64,000 nucleotides of DNA, taken from contig NC_030853.1 in the NCBI RefSeq assembly GCF_000208745.1, forward strand, positions 2,359,586 to 2,423,585, given 5' to 3'. Position numbers and translations under genes: made by a program. Positions 22,741-36,099 of this stretch are shown in pieces (the first letter of the stretch is position 1; each line of letters begins with the position of its first letter). The notes under the pieces were generated by a model, which ran no database searches, had not been told where the DNA came from, and saw only the letters and a list, made by a program, of their open reading frames with translations. Source of the DNA: Theobroma cacao (lineage: Eukaryota > Streptophyta > Magnoliopsida > Malvales > Malvaceae).

Positions 22741-24537
22741 CTATCTCTTTGCCCCAGCTAGTCTGAAGTCGGCTCTTTTCTCGTGCTGGACAGATCGAGG
22801 AACAAATGTAAGACCACGAGTATGACGGCGACCAAAGCTAACGGTTGAAGGAGAGGAGTCTGAAGTGCTTAATTTAGAGACTGCTGAAACAAGGCCATCC
22901 ATCGTTTCATTTTCTACTTCCATCTTACTTGAAGCTTCTTCATCCTTCTTATGCATTGCTTGTTTCCGGTGGTTTTTCTGCCTCTGTTTCTTGGATGGAA
23001 GTGCCTTCTTGAAGAACTCAAATGAAGTTGGGAATTTATGCTTGTCGACCAGATGCTGTTGCCTTCCTTTGTAGCTCTTGAACTTCAAACCACAACCTTC
23101 AACAAGGCATTCATACTGTTACACACAAAGATAGGAGGATAACTGTGTTAAACCAAATTATACTGAAGACTGATTAAAGTACATCAACATTGCGATTAAC
23201 AAAAAACTACTAAACATTTCAAGTATTGAAAGTTAACATCATACAGATCTAAAAGAAAACACATACTAAGTCATGCTCTAATAAACAAATTAATAGTCTC
23301 TTCATCCTTCACAATTCTAAGTGTGACTAGCCCCCTTATCAGAAAACCAGATTGTTGTCAAGCTAATGTGATAAAGTTAAAAAAAAAAAACATGAAACTA
23401 CTTGAATTGTCTTGTCTGGAGCCTTATAGCCCTATTCTCATTGCACTTACACAATTGTGATCAAATTGATTCTTTAATAGAACAAAAAGAAAGGGAGAAA
23501 TCCATAAAAAATTTCCCAAACACCAATATACAAGTTGAATAGAGAAAGATACCACAGCATAACCACGAGCAACTTTTGCTTGAAAGAAGGAATCATGGGC
23601 TTCAGACACATGTATACTTAGCAAGTGAGATGTCGGGTAAACTCTAGAGCACACAGAACAAGAAGCAGTATGTCGAGCATTATAATGATCTTCAAAGTCC
23701 TCCAAAGAAATCAGTCGTGCACCACAACCAACAATCGGACAAAAGACACCCCTGCTCAAACATTAGTTGCAAAAATTAACACACAAACCGAACATTTAAT
23801 TCCATAAACAGCATTCAACTTTAGAAGCTTTGTCATCTTTCCCATATAACAAAACCTCCATTTCCATAAGCATTATGCCCCTATCACTACATTGAACCCG
23901 AAACAACAGCTATTCTATTATACATAATACCAGATGGAAGTCCAACCAAATCACAAAAACTTGACAAAGTCGCAGCTTCATGACATATAACATTTTTTAG
24001 GCCCTTTCAATCTATGTAAAGACTCTGCGTAAACTAGCTCTTTTCATGATCACTAACAACTAGTAATTATTAAATTGATCATCAAATAATATAGTAAATT
24101 AGAACTTGCATATAGCAATAAAAGATAAAACCTGGCATCTTTAGCTACCATCTTCTCAAGTTGATTTCTTTCATCTTCAGTTAAATCCAATGCCACCTGA
24201 TTTTCACCCAAAAAAAATTTTTAAGTGCTGTCTTAAAAATTGAACCTTCACTTCACTTAAATAAACTGACCAACCATAAACAGAAGAAGCAAATAACAAA
24301 ATAATGAAAACCCAATCAAATTTATAACTTCATAACGCATAATTATTCAAATTAGATCCTTAATTAGAACAGACAGTGGATGAAAATTGAAAAGGAAAAC
24401 GAAATGACCTGTTTGGCGAGAAGTTCTCTCTCGATGTTACCAGAAGAGAAGAAGGGAGAGTCGGGATCAAAACGACGACGAGTCGAGGTCCAGTAGGGAA
24501 ACGACAAGTCGTGTTGGTAGTCCACAACCATCGCCAT
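22741..24537 (-). CDS. C2H2 zinc finger protein, ZNF511-like
   Basis: Four exons: 24409-24537, 24132-24196, 23553-23751 and 22741-23115, with correct GT-AG borders and phases, giving 255 residues. Three C2H2 fingers are visible: finger 1 with C69, C74, H87, H92 (CPIVGCGARL..HYNARH), finger 2 with C96, C99, H112, H117, and finger 3 with C134, C139, H152, H157 (CLVEGCGLKF..QQHLVDKH). A Lys/Arg-rich segment follows, then a low-complexity Ser/Thr region and a conserved C-terminal FGRRHTRGLTFVPRSVQ motif. The architecture matches the eukaryotic ZNF511 family (Arabidopsis At5g40710-like, from memory), whose molecular role is poorly defined. The start was chosen as the first ATG (MAMVVDYQHDL), which keeps the family FPYW N-terminus. 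Confidence 0.92.
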
Positions 24538-27500
24538 GGCCACTCGCTAGCTTCTGCAGGTGATTTTTTTTTTTTCTCCTGACCAATTTTGAGCGTTTTG
24601 ATTTTGAACTTTGTTTCGGGAACCTTTGAGCAGAAAAGGCTTCGTTCGGGTTGAAAGAAAGTTCTATTGGGCCCAGAAAAGCCCGATGAGAGTTATTATG
24701 CTGGACCAAGAAGCAGCCCATCTAAATAATCATGGATCAGTGTCACTTCGAAGCCCATCTATTTTTTAAGAATCTATTGTCATGTGCAAAGCTTTGTTTT
24801 TTTATTTTTTAAAATAATAAGTATATAAAACATAAATATTATTAAATTGTAAAATAATTGTAATTGAAAGATAACTATATATAAAAAACAATTAACGTTC
24901 CAATTATATATTAATTAAACTTTTTAATATGAATTTATAAATTTTTAAATACTATTAGAATTAAGAAATATATATTTTTATGAAAATCATTTAATACAAT
25001 TATAGCTATTATTTACAAAGTGGATAAATCTTATTAATATTAATAATGTAATATTTGGAATGATGATTAGAAATATAAGGAAAAAAATATAACCATTCTT
25101 ATTAATATTAATAATGTACTTGTATTTATTTTAAATAAAGATATAGACTAAAAGAAGAATAAAAAATAAAACAAAACTTTATAATGATTTAAAATTTTGA
25201 AAAAGGGAAAAAAGTGCAACAACTAAATATACAGGATTTTAGATTGGAATAAAAGTAGGCAAAAGTTGACTTAAGAATATGAACTCCAACCCTACTTTCA
25301 AAAAATAGTAAATTATTGTTATGACCTTATTAATACATCCTTTTTATTTTAATAATTATTTCTTTCTGAATTTTTTTGCTAAATTAATATCACTTAACTC
25401 AGGACACCAAACTCAATTACGGACTTTATTAAAACCCAAATAGGCTTTTAATGTCTTTTAAATGTTTTATTATCAATAATATTATAACTATGCTCAATTT
25501 TTTATTTTGCGAAATAATGTCAACTCTATTTTTTTTCCTTTTATATATATATTCCTTTTACATATACACTTTCCCCTTTTCTTTTTCCCTACAGAATGAA
25601 TATCATATAAGAAAATATGTACAAATCTTAAAACATCTATGTATTAAGATTTAGAAAAAAAAGATTTAAAAAATTAATTAAAAATGTTCTTATTACATGG
25701 GTCTAACATTTTTCCACTACACTCATGATCTAAACTGTGGTCAAAGAATATGAACCAAGCAAGCACAAAGTTTGCTTGAATTCAATGTTAATTAGAAGAT
25801 AAGGTTCAAAACGAAAGGGGAGAATATTTTTTAGTGCAAATTGCTAAATTAGTAAACTGATTCTTAAACGTTAAATGAGCAAAGCATATATAGTCTACGG
25901 CTTACATGCTTCTTCTTTTTTATAATTGAGGGAGGAGGAATTCAAACTCTCTTTTTTAGACAAAAAACTCATACATCAATTAATGAATCAAATGCTCATA
26001 TATTTGTATGCGTAAGCAGAAGAGAGAAGACCTTTTCATCATTACGAAACCAAAGATAACAAATTGCTTTGCAGTTTTCTAGGTCAATGCATTTTATTTT
26101 AAGGCCAATTAGGCATCTTTGGTTGCATGTTCTAAATTACAAGATTATATATATTAATTAGAAGATTAGACCTTGGAAAGATTATTACTTCTAACTCATA
26201 TAAAATATGTGAAGTATCCAATTAGTTATAGGCTAAGAAATTCAATTTCACGTGTAAACTCTATACTAACAATAAAAAAGAAAAGCTTTTCATATAAACA
26301 AACTCATAAAAGACGACAAAAACACAATAAATTCAAACTCTAATACTTTATAAAATATTCAATTAAAAATTAATTAATAATAAGTGAAGAGAATCGAGAC
26401 TCAACTTGAATATAAAATTAAACGAAACCTAAATCTTAATTGATATCAGATAACACCACTTTACCATACTAATTTTTGTGATATTAAAAACACTAACTAG
26501 GATCATCATAGGTCGGTGAATGACAATTTTCTAAATACAAAAAGCTAGAGAAAGTTTGGGGTTGAGATTTAACAAACCCAAGATTGCTTATCTAAGCCAA
26601 TGATAAGTGTATGGTCAATAAAAAAAATGAAAATTAATGGCATTCATCATTCTCTTCAGACAGACGTAAGCTAGAGGACAATGAATGTCTAGCAGATACC
26701 TGTTCAAAATCTTTAAAAAGTCAATTAAATACTAGAAAAAAATTTGGTAAGAATTGTTCACCGAAATGAATAATTAGAAGGAGTCCTAACAGTACAGTTG
26801 CTTGAGAAGGGAAATTAGTCAAAAGACGAAACAGTCTTAAAGTCAATGACTTATAGTTCTTACTGTTCTCAAAAGTAATACTCCTTTGAGACGGAACTCA
26901 TCCAGCGGTAGGTTTCGACCATCTTAGGAATGCTTATGATTGAGTAAGCAATCCAAAGTTTGCAATTTGCTTTTCAGTTTTTGAGAATTAATTAGGTCTT
27001 GAATTGATGTATTAATTAGTTCATCTTTCTTAAGTTTTTGGTGAATCAATTACATCTTAATGTAGTCATTAAGATTTATAATTTCGAATATTATAAATAT
27101 ATATTTTGAGTTTTAATAGATAAGAGAGTGCTATAATCTTCTTTTTTTAATTTACTTGTAATATTCATGATTTTTGTGTAATATTTCATTTTCATTTGGA
27201 AATTTTTAAATTCAATTTTTACATGATTGGTTTTTTAAAATTTTTTTAAATTTATCATCTTCGTCAATCATCATTAAAATTCAATTAAATTTATCACTTC
27301 AATGCTTTTTGGATGTTCACATGGCCAAATAGTTAGACCAAAACACTTGAATGCAGTCTACCTGATTAAAAAAAAAATAAGTGCATTTAATCATTTCTAT
27401 TGAGATTTATGTCATATGGATATTCAAGTGATACTGAAATGACATTTTTTTTTAAATTTTAATAATAATTGATGAAAAAAATGAATTTAAAATATGAGTA

Positions 27501-28178
27501 AAAGACTGAATCTAAAAATTTACTGATGAAAATGAAATATTAGACAACTATACTAATTGATTAATGCATAATTTTGCTCCAAAATCATGAACAAGTCATT
27601 GATACAGATGCATTTGACCTTAACAACATGAACCCTGATCATTAAGTATAAATAACTGCCACTATATCCCATGTGAAACCTTCCACATTCGTCATCATCA
27701 GGTATCAATATTTTGTTGCTAAGTCCCTTTCATCACTAACTTGTAAGAAAAATCCAGGTCCATTTCCAAAAGTCTCAGCTCATCTAGAAAAAGGATAAGC
27801 ACCACCAATTCCACAAAGCCAACTATGACAATATATTTTTTCCATGGCTTAGGTGAAAGGGAACCTGCATGGCAACAGTTTGTGTTTGACTAGCTCCCCG
27901 GTTTTAACACTACAACTCCATATAATTATTTCTGTCGCTTTCTTTTCCCAGTTTTGCAGAAGGATTTAATCTTCACATTTTTCTTTTCTAGAATAAAAAT
28001 TTAGTAGTTGCTATTTGCTATTGGTTAGACATTCTAACAAGAAAAGAACTGGAAGCATATTTTGGTTTTTATATTATTGGAAATTAAGATGCTTAGAGCG
28101 AGTATTAATAATTACTATATCTGCATGCTTAACAGTACTTGATTTAATATCACAAGTCTGTCTGCTTCGTTTCTTCCA
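24538..28178. other. 3.6-kb intergenic region, AT-rich
   Basis: 24538-24740 is the likely 5' flank of the zinc-finger gene. The remainder is very AT-rich with short ORFs of no recognisable content. Near 25918-25990 is a low-complexity segment of the type 'aattgagggaggaggaattc', similar in style to 39495-39560 and probably a small dispersed repeat. No TIR or LTR pair was found. 27600-28178 is probably the upstream regulatory region of the first peroxidase. Confidence 0.4.
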
Positions 28179-28208
28179 TATATATAGAGTTTCACACTTT
28201 CACTTATG
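28179..28208 (+). promoter_or_regulatory. Core promoter of peroxidase gene 1
   Basis: TATA box 'tatatatag' at 28179-28187. 27 nt after its start is 'atggcctgtgga' (ATG at 28206), an element conserved at the same spacing in the other two peroxidase promoters. The distance suggests that the conserved ATG marks the transcription start zone. Confidence 0.65.
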
Positions 28209-28265
28209 GCCTGTGGAGAGACTGAAAGGCAAAATAAAAGTTTGTAAAAGTTCTAGAGGAAGAAA

Positions 28266-29900
28266 ATGGAGGCAATAAGGAGAGGGTTGGTATGGTTACT
28301 GGTTTTCATGATTCTGCAGAGGGGAGAGGCGCAATTATCTGAAAATTTCTACAGCAATACGTGTCCGAATTTGGAATCCATAGTGAAACAGGAAGTGTCA
28401 ACCAAGTTCAGCCAGACCTTCGTTACAATCCCTGCAACTCTGCGCCTGTTTTTCCATGACTGCTTTGTTGAGGTAGGGACTAGGGAGAGTAGCATGATCT
28501 ATCCTGTTTTTTTTCTTTTGTTTCTTTTTATCAAATCTTTGCTGCCATAGTTGTTTGATACTCTTATCATAGTTTCATCCCTGGATGCTTTTCATGTCAG
28601 TGTCTTTCTTCCACTTCTGTTTTTCTCTATTCGAGTACTAGTTAGAAATTCGTTTTTCCATTACCCTGTAATTTCTTACAAATCGTTGGAGAAAGAAATG
28701 GTTGGTCTTTTCTTCTCTCTCTCTTTCTGGTTTTTTTAAGTCATGGTCACAATTGGAGGCTGTAAATTCAAGCTGACCAGGACATGGTGAAAGCACATGC
28801 TAGGGAAGGTCTAGCAACACATGAAATCACCTGTTTTTGTTATAACATGACAGCATTGAACGTGTCAATCTTCACTACTGACATGCTTGACATAAGAAAC
28901 CACACATTTAAAGAAAGAATGTCTTGGACCTACAGAAGAAAAAAAAAAACCAATTTTGCTTTCCCCAGAAATCTCTTTTTAAATTCTTGAACTGATTCTT
29001 CTGCTTTCCTTTTGTAGGGATGTGACGCATCAGTCATGATTTCATCGCCAAATGGGGATGCGGAAAAGGATGCTCAGGATAATCTCTCCCTTGCAGGAGA
29101 TGGATTTGACACTGTAATCAAGGCGAAGCAGGCAGTGGAAAGACAATGCCCTGGAATAGTCTCTTGTGCTGACATTTTGGCTCTTGCTGCTAGAGATGTT
29201 GTAGTCCTGGTAAGGATGCTCCACGATTTCCATGAAAGATACATAGTCCTCGGAATACATACCAATATGAATTAAGCAAACTCATAATCATTCTAATTTG
29301 TTTGTTATGTGAATCAAATCTTAGGCTGGAGGTCCATCATGGGAAGTAGAATTGGGACGTCGAGATGGCCTCGTATCGAAAGCATCCAACGTAGCAGGAA
29401 ATCTACCTGAGCCTGACTTCAACCGTGTTCAACTTAACACCATGTTTGCCAGACACAACCTTACCCAACTTGATATGATTGCACTCTCAGGAGCTCACAC
29501 TGTAGGCTTCTCTCACTGCAACCGCTTTGCAAATCGGTTATACTCATTCTCTTCATCTTCTCCTGTGGATCCTACTCTGGACCCTAACTACGCACAAGAG
29601 CTGATGCAAGCCTGCCCTCGAAACGTAGACCCCAGCATTGCCATCAACATGGATCCTGAAACCCCACAAACTTTTGACAATGTGTACTACCAGAATCTAG
29701 TTGCTGGGAAAGGCTTGTTCACTTCGGATGAGGTGCTTTTCACTGATCCTGCATCTGAGCCTACTGTAAATGATTTCGCTACCAACCCTGGTAACTTTAA
29801 TGGAGCCTTTATCACAGCAATGAGGAAGCTTGGAAGGGTGGGAGTTAAGACTGGTAAAAATGGAGAGATAAGAATAGACTGCACTGCCTTTAATTCATGA
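28266..29900 (+). CDS. Class III secretory peroxidase, PER55-like (copy 1)
   Basis: Exons 28266-28472, 29018-29209 and 29325-29900, all phase 0, give 324 residues. An N-terminal signal peptide ([15 protein letters not shown]) sends it to the cell wall or vacuole. The distal haem site is RLFFHDCF, and the calcium site/disulfide is GCDASVM. The proximal site is [16 protein letters not shown], where His is the haem ligand. All eight family cysteines are present (NTCP, HDC, GCD, QCP, SCAD, SHC, ACP, DCT). The enzyme oxidises phenolics with H2O2, in lignin or suberin formation or ROS control. The introns sit after FFHDCFVE and after ARDVVVL, as in the PER16/45/55 clade. Length (about 320-325) is normal. 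It is the first of three tandem copies. Confidence 0.96.
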
Positions 29901-31197
29901 AAGGAGAATGAAGTACGGGCCTAAAAAGGAGCAATCAGTCACGAAATAAATGTGACCTGAATTCTTTTCTGCTTTGTTTTTGTATCTTCTGGTTTGGCAA
30001 AGGGAATTTGAAGAAGAGGCCAGAAGGAGTTTCTCTCGTCATCAAAGAAATAAGTATATAATCTTCGAAAAAGGATTGCCCTGTAATTAATGTTTTTTTT
30101 TTTTGTTTCTGGTGCTCATTAGTGCTTATTCAGATGCCATTGTTTTGTAAATCATACAATAAATGGCATTTTTGTGCCATGCTATCCTTCAAGGCTTTAA
30201 CTTGTTTACTTGTTCTCTCAACATAAATAAACATTAATTTGTTCTCCGACAAGGTTTTTCACAACAATGGTAACAGCCCAGAATGGTTTCCCATGTGAGG
30301 AAGCCAGGTTCAATGCTTCAGTTCAAGTCATTCAGGGGATTTGTTTGAGGGAGTTTGAAAGCCATAAGAGTATGCGAGGGAGGTTGATTTCATTTATTGA
30401 TTTATAGTGAGTACTAACCCTGAAAAAGTCATTCATACACACGCATTTGACCATAACAAGAGCACTGAAATCCGAGATAAATTATTCAACATCATAAATT
30501 AAGTAGCAGCTCTGTTTCCAATGTGAATATTCTACTATATTCTTTGGACTTAGGATTTTTTATTGTGTCACTTTCATCTCTAACTACAGCCAAGGCAGGT
30601 TGACTTTTAAAAGTCTGAACTCTGAACTCATCTAGAAATTCCCCTACTGGAAAAGGATGCGAACATCTAGCCAGTAAAGCAATGAGAATTTTTTCCATCA
30701 CTGGTACTGCAATATTGCTAACAGGCTTATGCTTGAGAATCAGGACTTGAAAGTAGCTTGAAATTACTGTTCTATTGGTTTTGTTTTCTCTCTGATAATT
30801 TTAGATGTTGTAAAACAGTTGCAGTAACTAATTAGGAATGACTTACCACTTCATGAATAGCACTACAACATACACAACATTTTTCAACAGAAATTCATGG
30901 AAAATCTATAAAAAAAACTAATTTTAATGAAAAAACATCTTTTTCCTACAGAATATTTCTTCAAGAAAAACTGTTTTTTTAGTGTAGTTAGAAATGACAA
31001 CTAAGGTAATAGAGAAAAGACACCCTACTTGTAGTTGGATACACGAACCAGAGAAAGGACTAATCCTGATCAAAGGACCAAAATAATATAGTTGCTAGCT
31101 GAAATAAATGATATTTATATGATTTGGTCAGCTGATTTGTGAATCAAGCACATCTTGTGCAACAAATCAGAAGGCTCTTCACTTCCTTGTTTCTTCT
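29901..31197. other. Intergenic, peroxidase 1 to 2
   Basis: 3' UTR of copy 1 with 'aataaatgg' polyadenylation-like signals near 30160, then AT-rich spacer and the promoter of copy 2. The spacers of the tandem array share scattered similarity with each other ('gaaaggactaat' near 31055 and 34240), in line with duplication of gene plus promoter. Confidence 0.5.
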
Positions 31198-31229
31198 TTA
31201 TATATATGACCCGCTCTTGGGTATACATG
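31198..31229 (+). promoter_or_regulatory. Core promoter of peroxidase gene 2
   Basis: TATA box 'ttatatatat' at 31198-31207, then 'atgacctgtgga' with its ATG at 31227, 29 nt downstream. This is the same arrangement as in copies 1 and 3. Confidence 0.65.
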
Positions 31230-31285
31230 ACCTGTGGAGGGACTGAAACTCGAAGAGAAGTTGCATAACTAAACAAGGCAAGGAA

Positions 31286-33092
31286 ATGGAGGTGAAGACA
31301 GGGTTGATATTATTCCTAGTTTTTATGATACTGCAGAGGGGAGAGGGACAATTATCTGAGACTTTCTACCAAACTACTTGCCCGAAATTGGAATCCATCG
31401 TAAGAAAGGTGGTGACCCAAAAGATTAACCAGACGTTCGTCACCGTTCCCGCGACCCTGCGCCTGTTTTTCCATGACTGCTTTGTTGAGGTAAGGAAGCA
31501 TAACCAAGCTTCCACTTTTTTTGTTGTTTCCCTCCTTAAAATCAAAAGAGTTTTTTTGTTCCTATAGCTTATAGGTGAACTTTTCTTCTCTTTTGAAGTT
31601 CTGCTTTAGAGATTGGATTGTTCATTTCCCTTCAATTGCTTGCATATCCAATGCAATGTATTTGTTGTGCATATCTTGCAACAGATGAATTTCTGAATGT
31701 ACTGTCCAAATAATTTTCTTACAAGTGGTAACCGACTTTTTATTTTTTTTCTCTCTTAAAGAAAACAAAATGGGTTAATTAATTCCTTATGGTCACGGTC
31801 ACGTCTGGGGGCCTGTTATATCGTATTTGTAGCTGATCTGGACAGAACCAAACCGTTGACTATGAGGGCAGGAAAACATGAAATCACCTGATCAGTTACT
31901 AGATAAAAAGTTGAAAGACCATTGATGTATGGGAAGTCTCTTCAAACAGTAAATCATTTTTACAAATAATTTTCCCTTGTATATGGTTTCTTTTGTAGGG
32001 TTGTGATGCTTCAATCTTGATTGCATCGCCAAATGGGGATGCAGAGAGGGATGCTCCGGACAATCTCTCCCTTGCAGGAGACGGATTTGACACAGTGATA
32101 AAGGCCAAGCAGGCAGTGGAAAAAAGGTGCCCAGGAGTAGTCTCCTGTGCTGACATTTTGGCTATTGCTACTAGGGATGTCATAGACCTGGTAAGGAATG
32201 CCCACTTATTTACCTGGAAAGCCAAAATCAGTCCATTTGATACGTTACACACACTACAAAAGATTGCATTTTTTCCGATGAAATATTTCCCAAGAATTTC
32301 AACAGATTTCCTAATCTTGTTATTTTTCTACAAATTTTCGACAAGGAACAAAATGTGATTGTAAAATAGTCAGAAAATCTTTTGGGCATAAAAAGATTTT
32401 CATGCCACCAAATTTTTCGATCAAATATTATATATTGAAAAATGTCAAATTTTTTGTAATGGCATGAGAAAACTCTTAAGTTTTCTAACTGTTCTATAAT
32501 TTGATTAAAATCCCAGGCTGGAGGTCCTTCATTCAAAGTAGAATTGGGACGTCGTGATGGCCTTATCTCACAGGCATCCAGGGTAGCTGGAAATCTGCCA
32601 GAACCTGATTTCAATCTCACTCAACTTGACACCATCTTTGCCAAAAACAATCTTACACAAATTGATATGATTGCTCTCTCAGGATGTCACACTGTAGGCT
32701 TCTCTCACTGCAATCGCTTTGCAAACCGCTTGTACTCATTTTCTCCGTCGTCCCCTGTTGATCCTGATCTGGATCCTACCTACGCACAGGAGTTAAAGCA
32801 AGCCTGCCCTCAGGATGTAGACCCCAGAATTGCCGTCAACATGGATCCCATAACCCCGCAAACTTTTGACAATATGTACTTCCAGAATCTAGTTGCTAAG
32901 AAGGGCTTGTTCACTTCAGATGAAGTGCTCTTCACCAATCCAGCATCTCAACCGACTGTAATTGATTTTGCTAAGAACCCTGGTGACTTTAACGCAGCCT
33001 TCATCACAGCAATGAGGAAGCTTGGAAGGGTGGGAGTTAAGACTGGTCAAGCTGGACAGATAAGGGTAGACTGCACAGCCTTTAATTCTTGA
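31286..33092 (+). CDS. Class III secretory peroxidase, PER55-like (copy 2)
   Basis: Exons 31286-31489, 31999-32190 and 32517-33092 give 323 residues, with intron positions identical to copy 1. It has a signal peptide ([16 protein letters not shown]), the distal motif [24 protein letters not shown] and all eight disulfide cysteines. The proximal histidine motif reads [16 protein letters not shown]: a cysteine replaces the usual Ala (or Gly) directly before the haem-ligand His. The second intron (32191-32516) is longer than in copies 1 and 3. Otherwise it is a normal member, expected to be a secreted H2O2-dependent phenol oxidase. The extra Cys makes nine cysteines in the mature protein. Confidence 0.95.
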
Positions 33093-34392
33093 AAGGAAGA
33101 ACTTGGCATGAAGCCATGGAAATATAATCGTCAATAAGGAGGATTTGTCTTTATGTCTGGAGATCACCTGCAAGGAATTTCTCGTAATCAAAGAATAAAC
33201 TATAGTGTTCGAACCCTGTCGTTCATCTCTGAGTTTTTTGTGCTTGTCTAGTGCAGTAAACCGATGCCATTAATGTTTTGTAAATCATACAATAAAAATG
33301 CAGTAATCGCCATATTATTCTTGAAGGCTTAAACTACATGTATATTTCCAAAATGACCTTAACATTAAACAACAAGAATTCAAGGGAGCAAGGACATGAA
33401 ACGAGAGAGGCTGCCCCCACTGATGGAGGTGAGATCGTTGCTTGACTTGGGGAATGCTGAAATTTCAAGCCAATTTCCAACTCCTTAAGTAAACTCTTTC
33501 CGAGACTTAAGGTAGTAATTGTATATTTACTAAATCAAAACAAGTACAGTGTATGGAAATTTCGTATTGACAATTATATAACATATATGGAAAAAGATGA
33601 TTGTTTTAAAATTTAAACTTTCAATATACTCTTTAATAATATATATTTTTAAATAAAATATATAATTTTATATTAATTTATTAAATTAAAAATTAAAAAA
33701 ATATTTAATATGTTAAAATCAAAGAGTGAATTTGATTTTATTTTTAATATATTTTTGTTAAATCTAATCTTAAAGATTGAAAATAGTAGTTTTTCATGTT
33801 TCAATTCAAAAGATAAATAAATAAAAAATAAATTTTTTTACTTACAAAAGAAAAAATTCATAAAAAGTGTATCATATCATATAATACAATACATTTTCAA
33901 TATATGATCAAATATTATCTAATATATCGATCCGTATCATTTTTTATTAATGTCGTAACATATCCTATTATACATATTGTATAATATTGATAATTATGAT
34001 AAATTATTACTCGGAAAAAGATTGTATTTGACCAATACGGTAGAAAATGATCATAGTTTTGGCTGGAATTATTATTCTATTTGTTTTGTTCTCTCTGACC
34101 ATTTGAGAGGTTCTAAAACAAAGTTGTACTGACCGATTAGGGAATGACCTCCTACTTCCTATAACGGGATGCTTAAGAAATGAAAACTAAGGAAATATAA
34201 AAAAAGACATGCGAACTATCTGTTCCCAGATACACATTGGCGGAAGAAAAGGACTAATTCTGAAGAAAGGGCTAAAATAATATAGTAGCTTGCTGAACTA
34301 ATAAATATTTATATACTTTGGCCAAGTAATAAGCAAATCAAGCAACTTGTAACAGAACTAGAAGACCTTGACGTCTCTTCCCATGTTTCCTC
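33093..34392. other. Intergenic, peroxidase 2 to 3
   Basis: 3' UTR and spacer. 33590-34000 is extremely AT-rich low-complexity sequence. No ORF of note. It ends with the promoter of copy 3. Confidence 0.5.
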
Positions 34393-34422
34393 TTTATATA
34401 TGATCATTCGTACACGGACATG
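34393..34422 (+). promoter_or_regulatory. Core promoter of peroxidase gene 3
   Basis: TATA box 'tttatatatg' at 34393-34402 and 'atggcctgtga' with ATG at 34420, 27 nt from the TATA start. Unlike copies 1 and 2, this upstream ATG opens a 64-codon frame that overlaps the true start at 34472 in another frame. Confidence 0.65.
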
Positions 34423-34471
34423 GCCTGTGAACTGGCTGGAAGTCAGAGAAATTTTATAGCTAAGGAAGAAA

Positions 34472-36099
34472 ATGGAGAAGAAGAGAGGATTGACATTGTT
34501 CATAGTTTTCATAATTCTGCAGAGTGGGGAGGGAAGATTATCTCAAAGTTTCTACAACACTACCTGTCCGATATTGGAGTCTATAGTAAGAAAGGTGGTG
34601 GAAGAAAAGGTTAACCAAACCTTCGTCACAGTCCCCGCGACCCTACGTTTGTTTTTCCATGACTGCTTTGTTGAGGTACGTTAGCAAGATCAATCTTTCA
34701 TCATTTTTCATTTTATATATAATATGTCTACCGTCATGAATAAGATGTTTTTTTTTAATTGCCCTTTAGTTGCCTGCATGTCAACTTACTGCAACGTATT
34801 TGTTCTATATAGCTTGCACCAGATGAAGTTCTGAATGTCATGCAGAAAGGATTTTCTTATATGCAAATTGTGGATCTGTTATTGTCTTTTTCTTAAAAGA
34901 AACAAAATGGGTTAAGTTTAATTAGTCATGGTCATGTTTGGTTGCTGTTACATTGTAGCTGACTTAAATATAACCAAGCCCATTGAGTAGAACAGCATCA
35001 AATCATCCTTTTCTGTTATCGGATAGTTACATTGCTCTCCCAATCCTTACAACAACTGGTATGTTTGACATCACTAGCCACACGCAAACGAGACATTAGG
35101 AAGAACAGTACCGTGGAATCTGTGAAAAAAGAAAGAAACAAACAAACAGGAGATCATCAGAAAGAATAAACTAGTTTATAATTTGCCATTGTATGTGGTT
35201 TGCTTTGGTTTGGTTTGTAGGGTTGTGATGCATCAATCATGATTGCATCTCCAAATGGGGATGCAGAGAAGGATGCTCCAGACAATCTCTCCCTTGCCGG
35301 CGATGGATTTGACACCGTAATAAAGGCCAAGCAAGCGGTGGAAGCAAAATGCCCTGGAGTAGTCTCCTGTGCAGACATTTTGGTTATTGCTGCTAGAGAT
35401 GTTGTACGCCTGGTAAGGAATGCCCGACAATCTAGCTGAAAGTTATTACCTGTCTTGAAATACATATCACTATGAAGCAAATCTAATGTTCCCAAGTTGT
35501 TTTTCATGTGATTGTAATCTTAGGCTGGAGGTCCTTCATTTAAAATACAATTGGGACGTCGCGACGGCCTGGTATCACAAGCATCAAGAGTAGCAGGAAA
35601 TCTGCCAGAGCCTAACTTCGATCTCACTCAACTCAACACCCTTTTTGCCAAAAACAACCTTACACAAACTGATATGATTGCACTCTCAGGAGCTCATACT
35701 CTAGGCTTCTCTCATTGCAGTCGCTTTGCAAATCGCTTGTACTCATTTTCTCCATCCTCTCCCGTGGATCCTGATCTGGATCCTACCTACGTACAGCAGT
35801 TAAAGGAAGACTGCCCTCAAGATGTTGACCCTAGAATTGCCATCGACATGGATCCTGTAACCCCTCAAATTTTTGACAATATGTACTTTAAGAATCTAAT
35901 TGCTAAGAAGGGCTTGTTTACATCAGATGATGTGCTCTTTACCAATCCAGCATCTAAACCAACTGTGATGAATTTTGCTGGAAACCAAAGAAACTTTAAA
36001 GCAGCCTTCATCATAGCAATGAGGAGGCTTGGAAGGGTGGGAGTTAAGGCTGGTAAAGCAGGGGAGATAAGGCTAGACTGCACAACCTTCAACGCTTGA
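34472..36099 (+). CDS. Class III secretory peroxidase, PER55-like (copy 3)
   Basis: Exons 34472-34675, 35221-35412 and 35524-36099 give 323 residues. It has a signal peptide ([15 protein letters not shown]), the distal [24 protein letters not shown], and the proximal [16 protein letters not shown] with the normal Ala before the ligand His. All eight cysteines are retained. It differs from copies 1 and 2 mainly in the distal half of exon 3 ([33 protein letters not shown]). Copies 2 and 3 are closer to each other than to copy 1 in exon 1, while the end of exon 3 resembles the broken copy 4. The expected role is apoplastic H2O2-dependent oxidation. Confidence 0.95.

Noticed and set aside
34420..34614. 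64-codon ORF upstream of peroxidase 3
   Set aside because: Not a gene; it is the upstream ATG frame that overlaps the true start and is reported as a possible uORF only.
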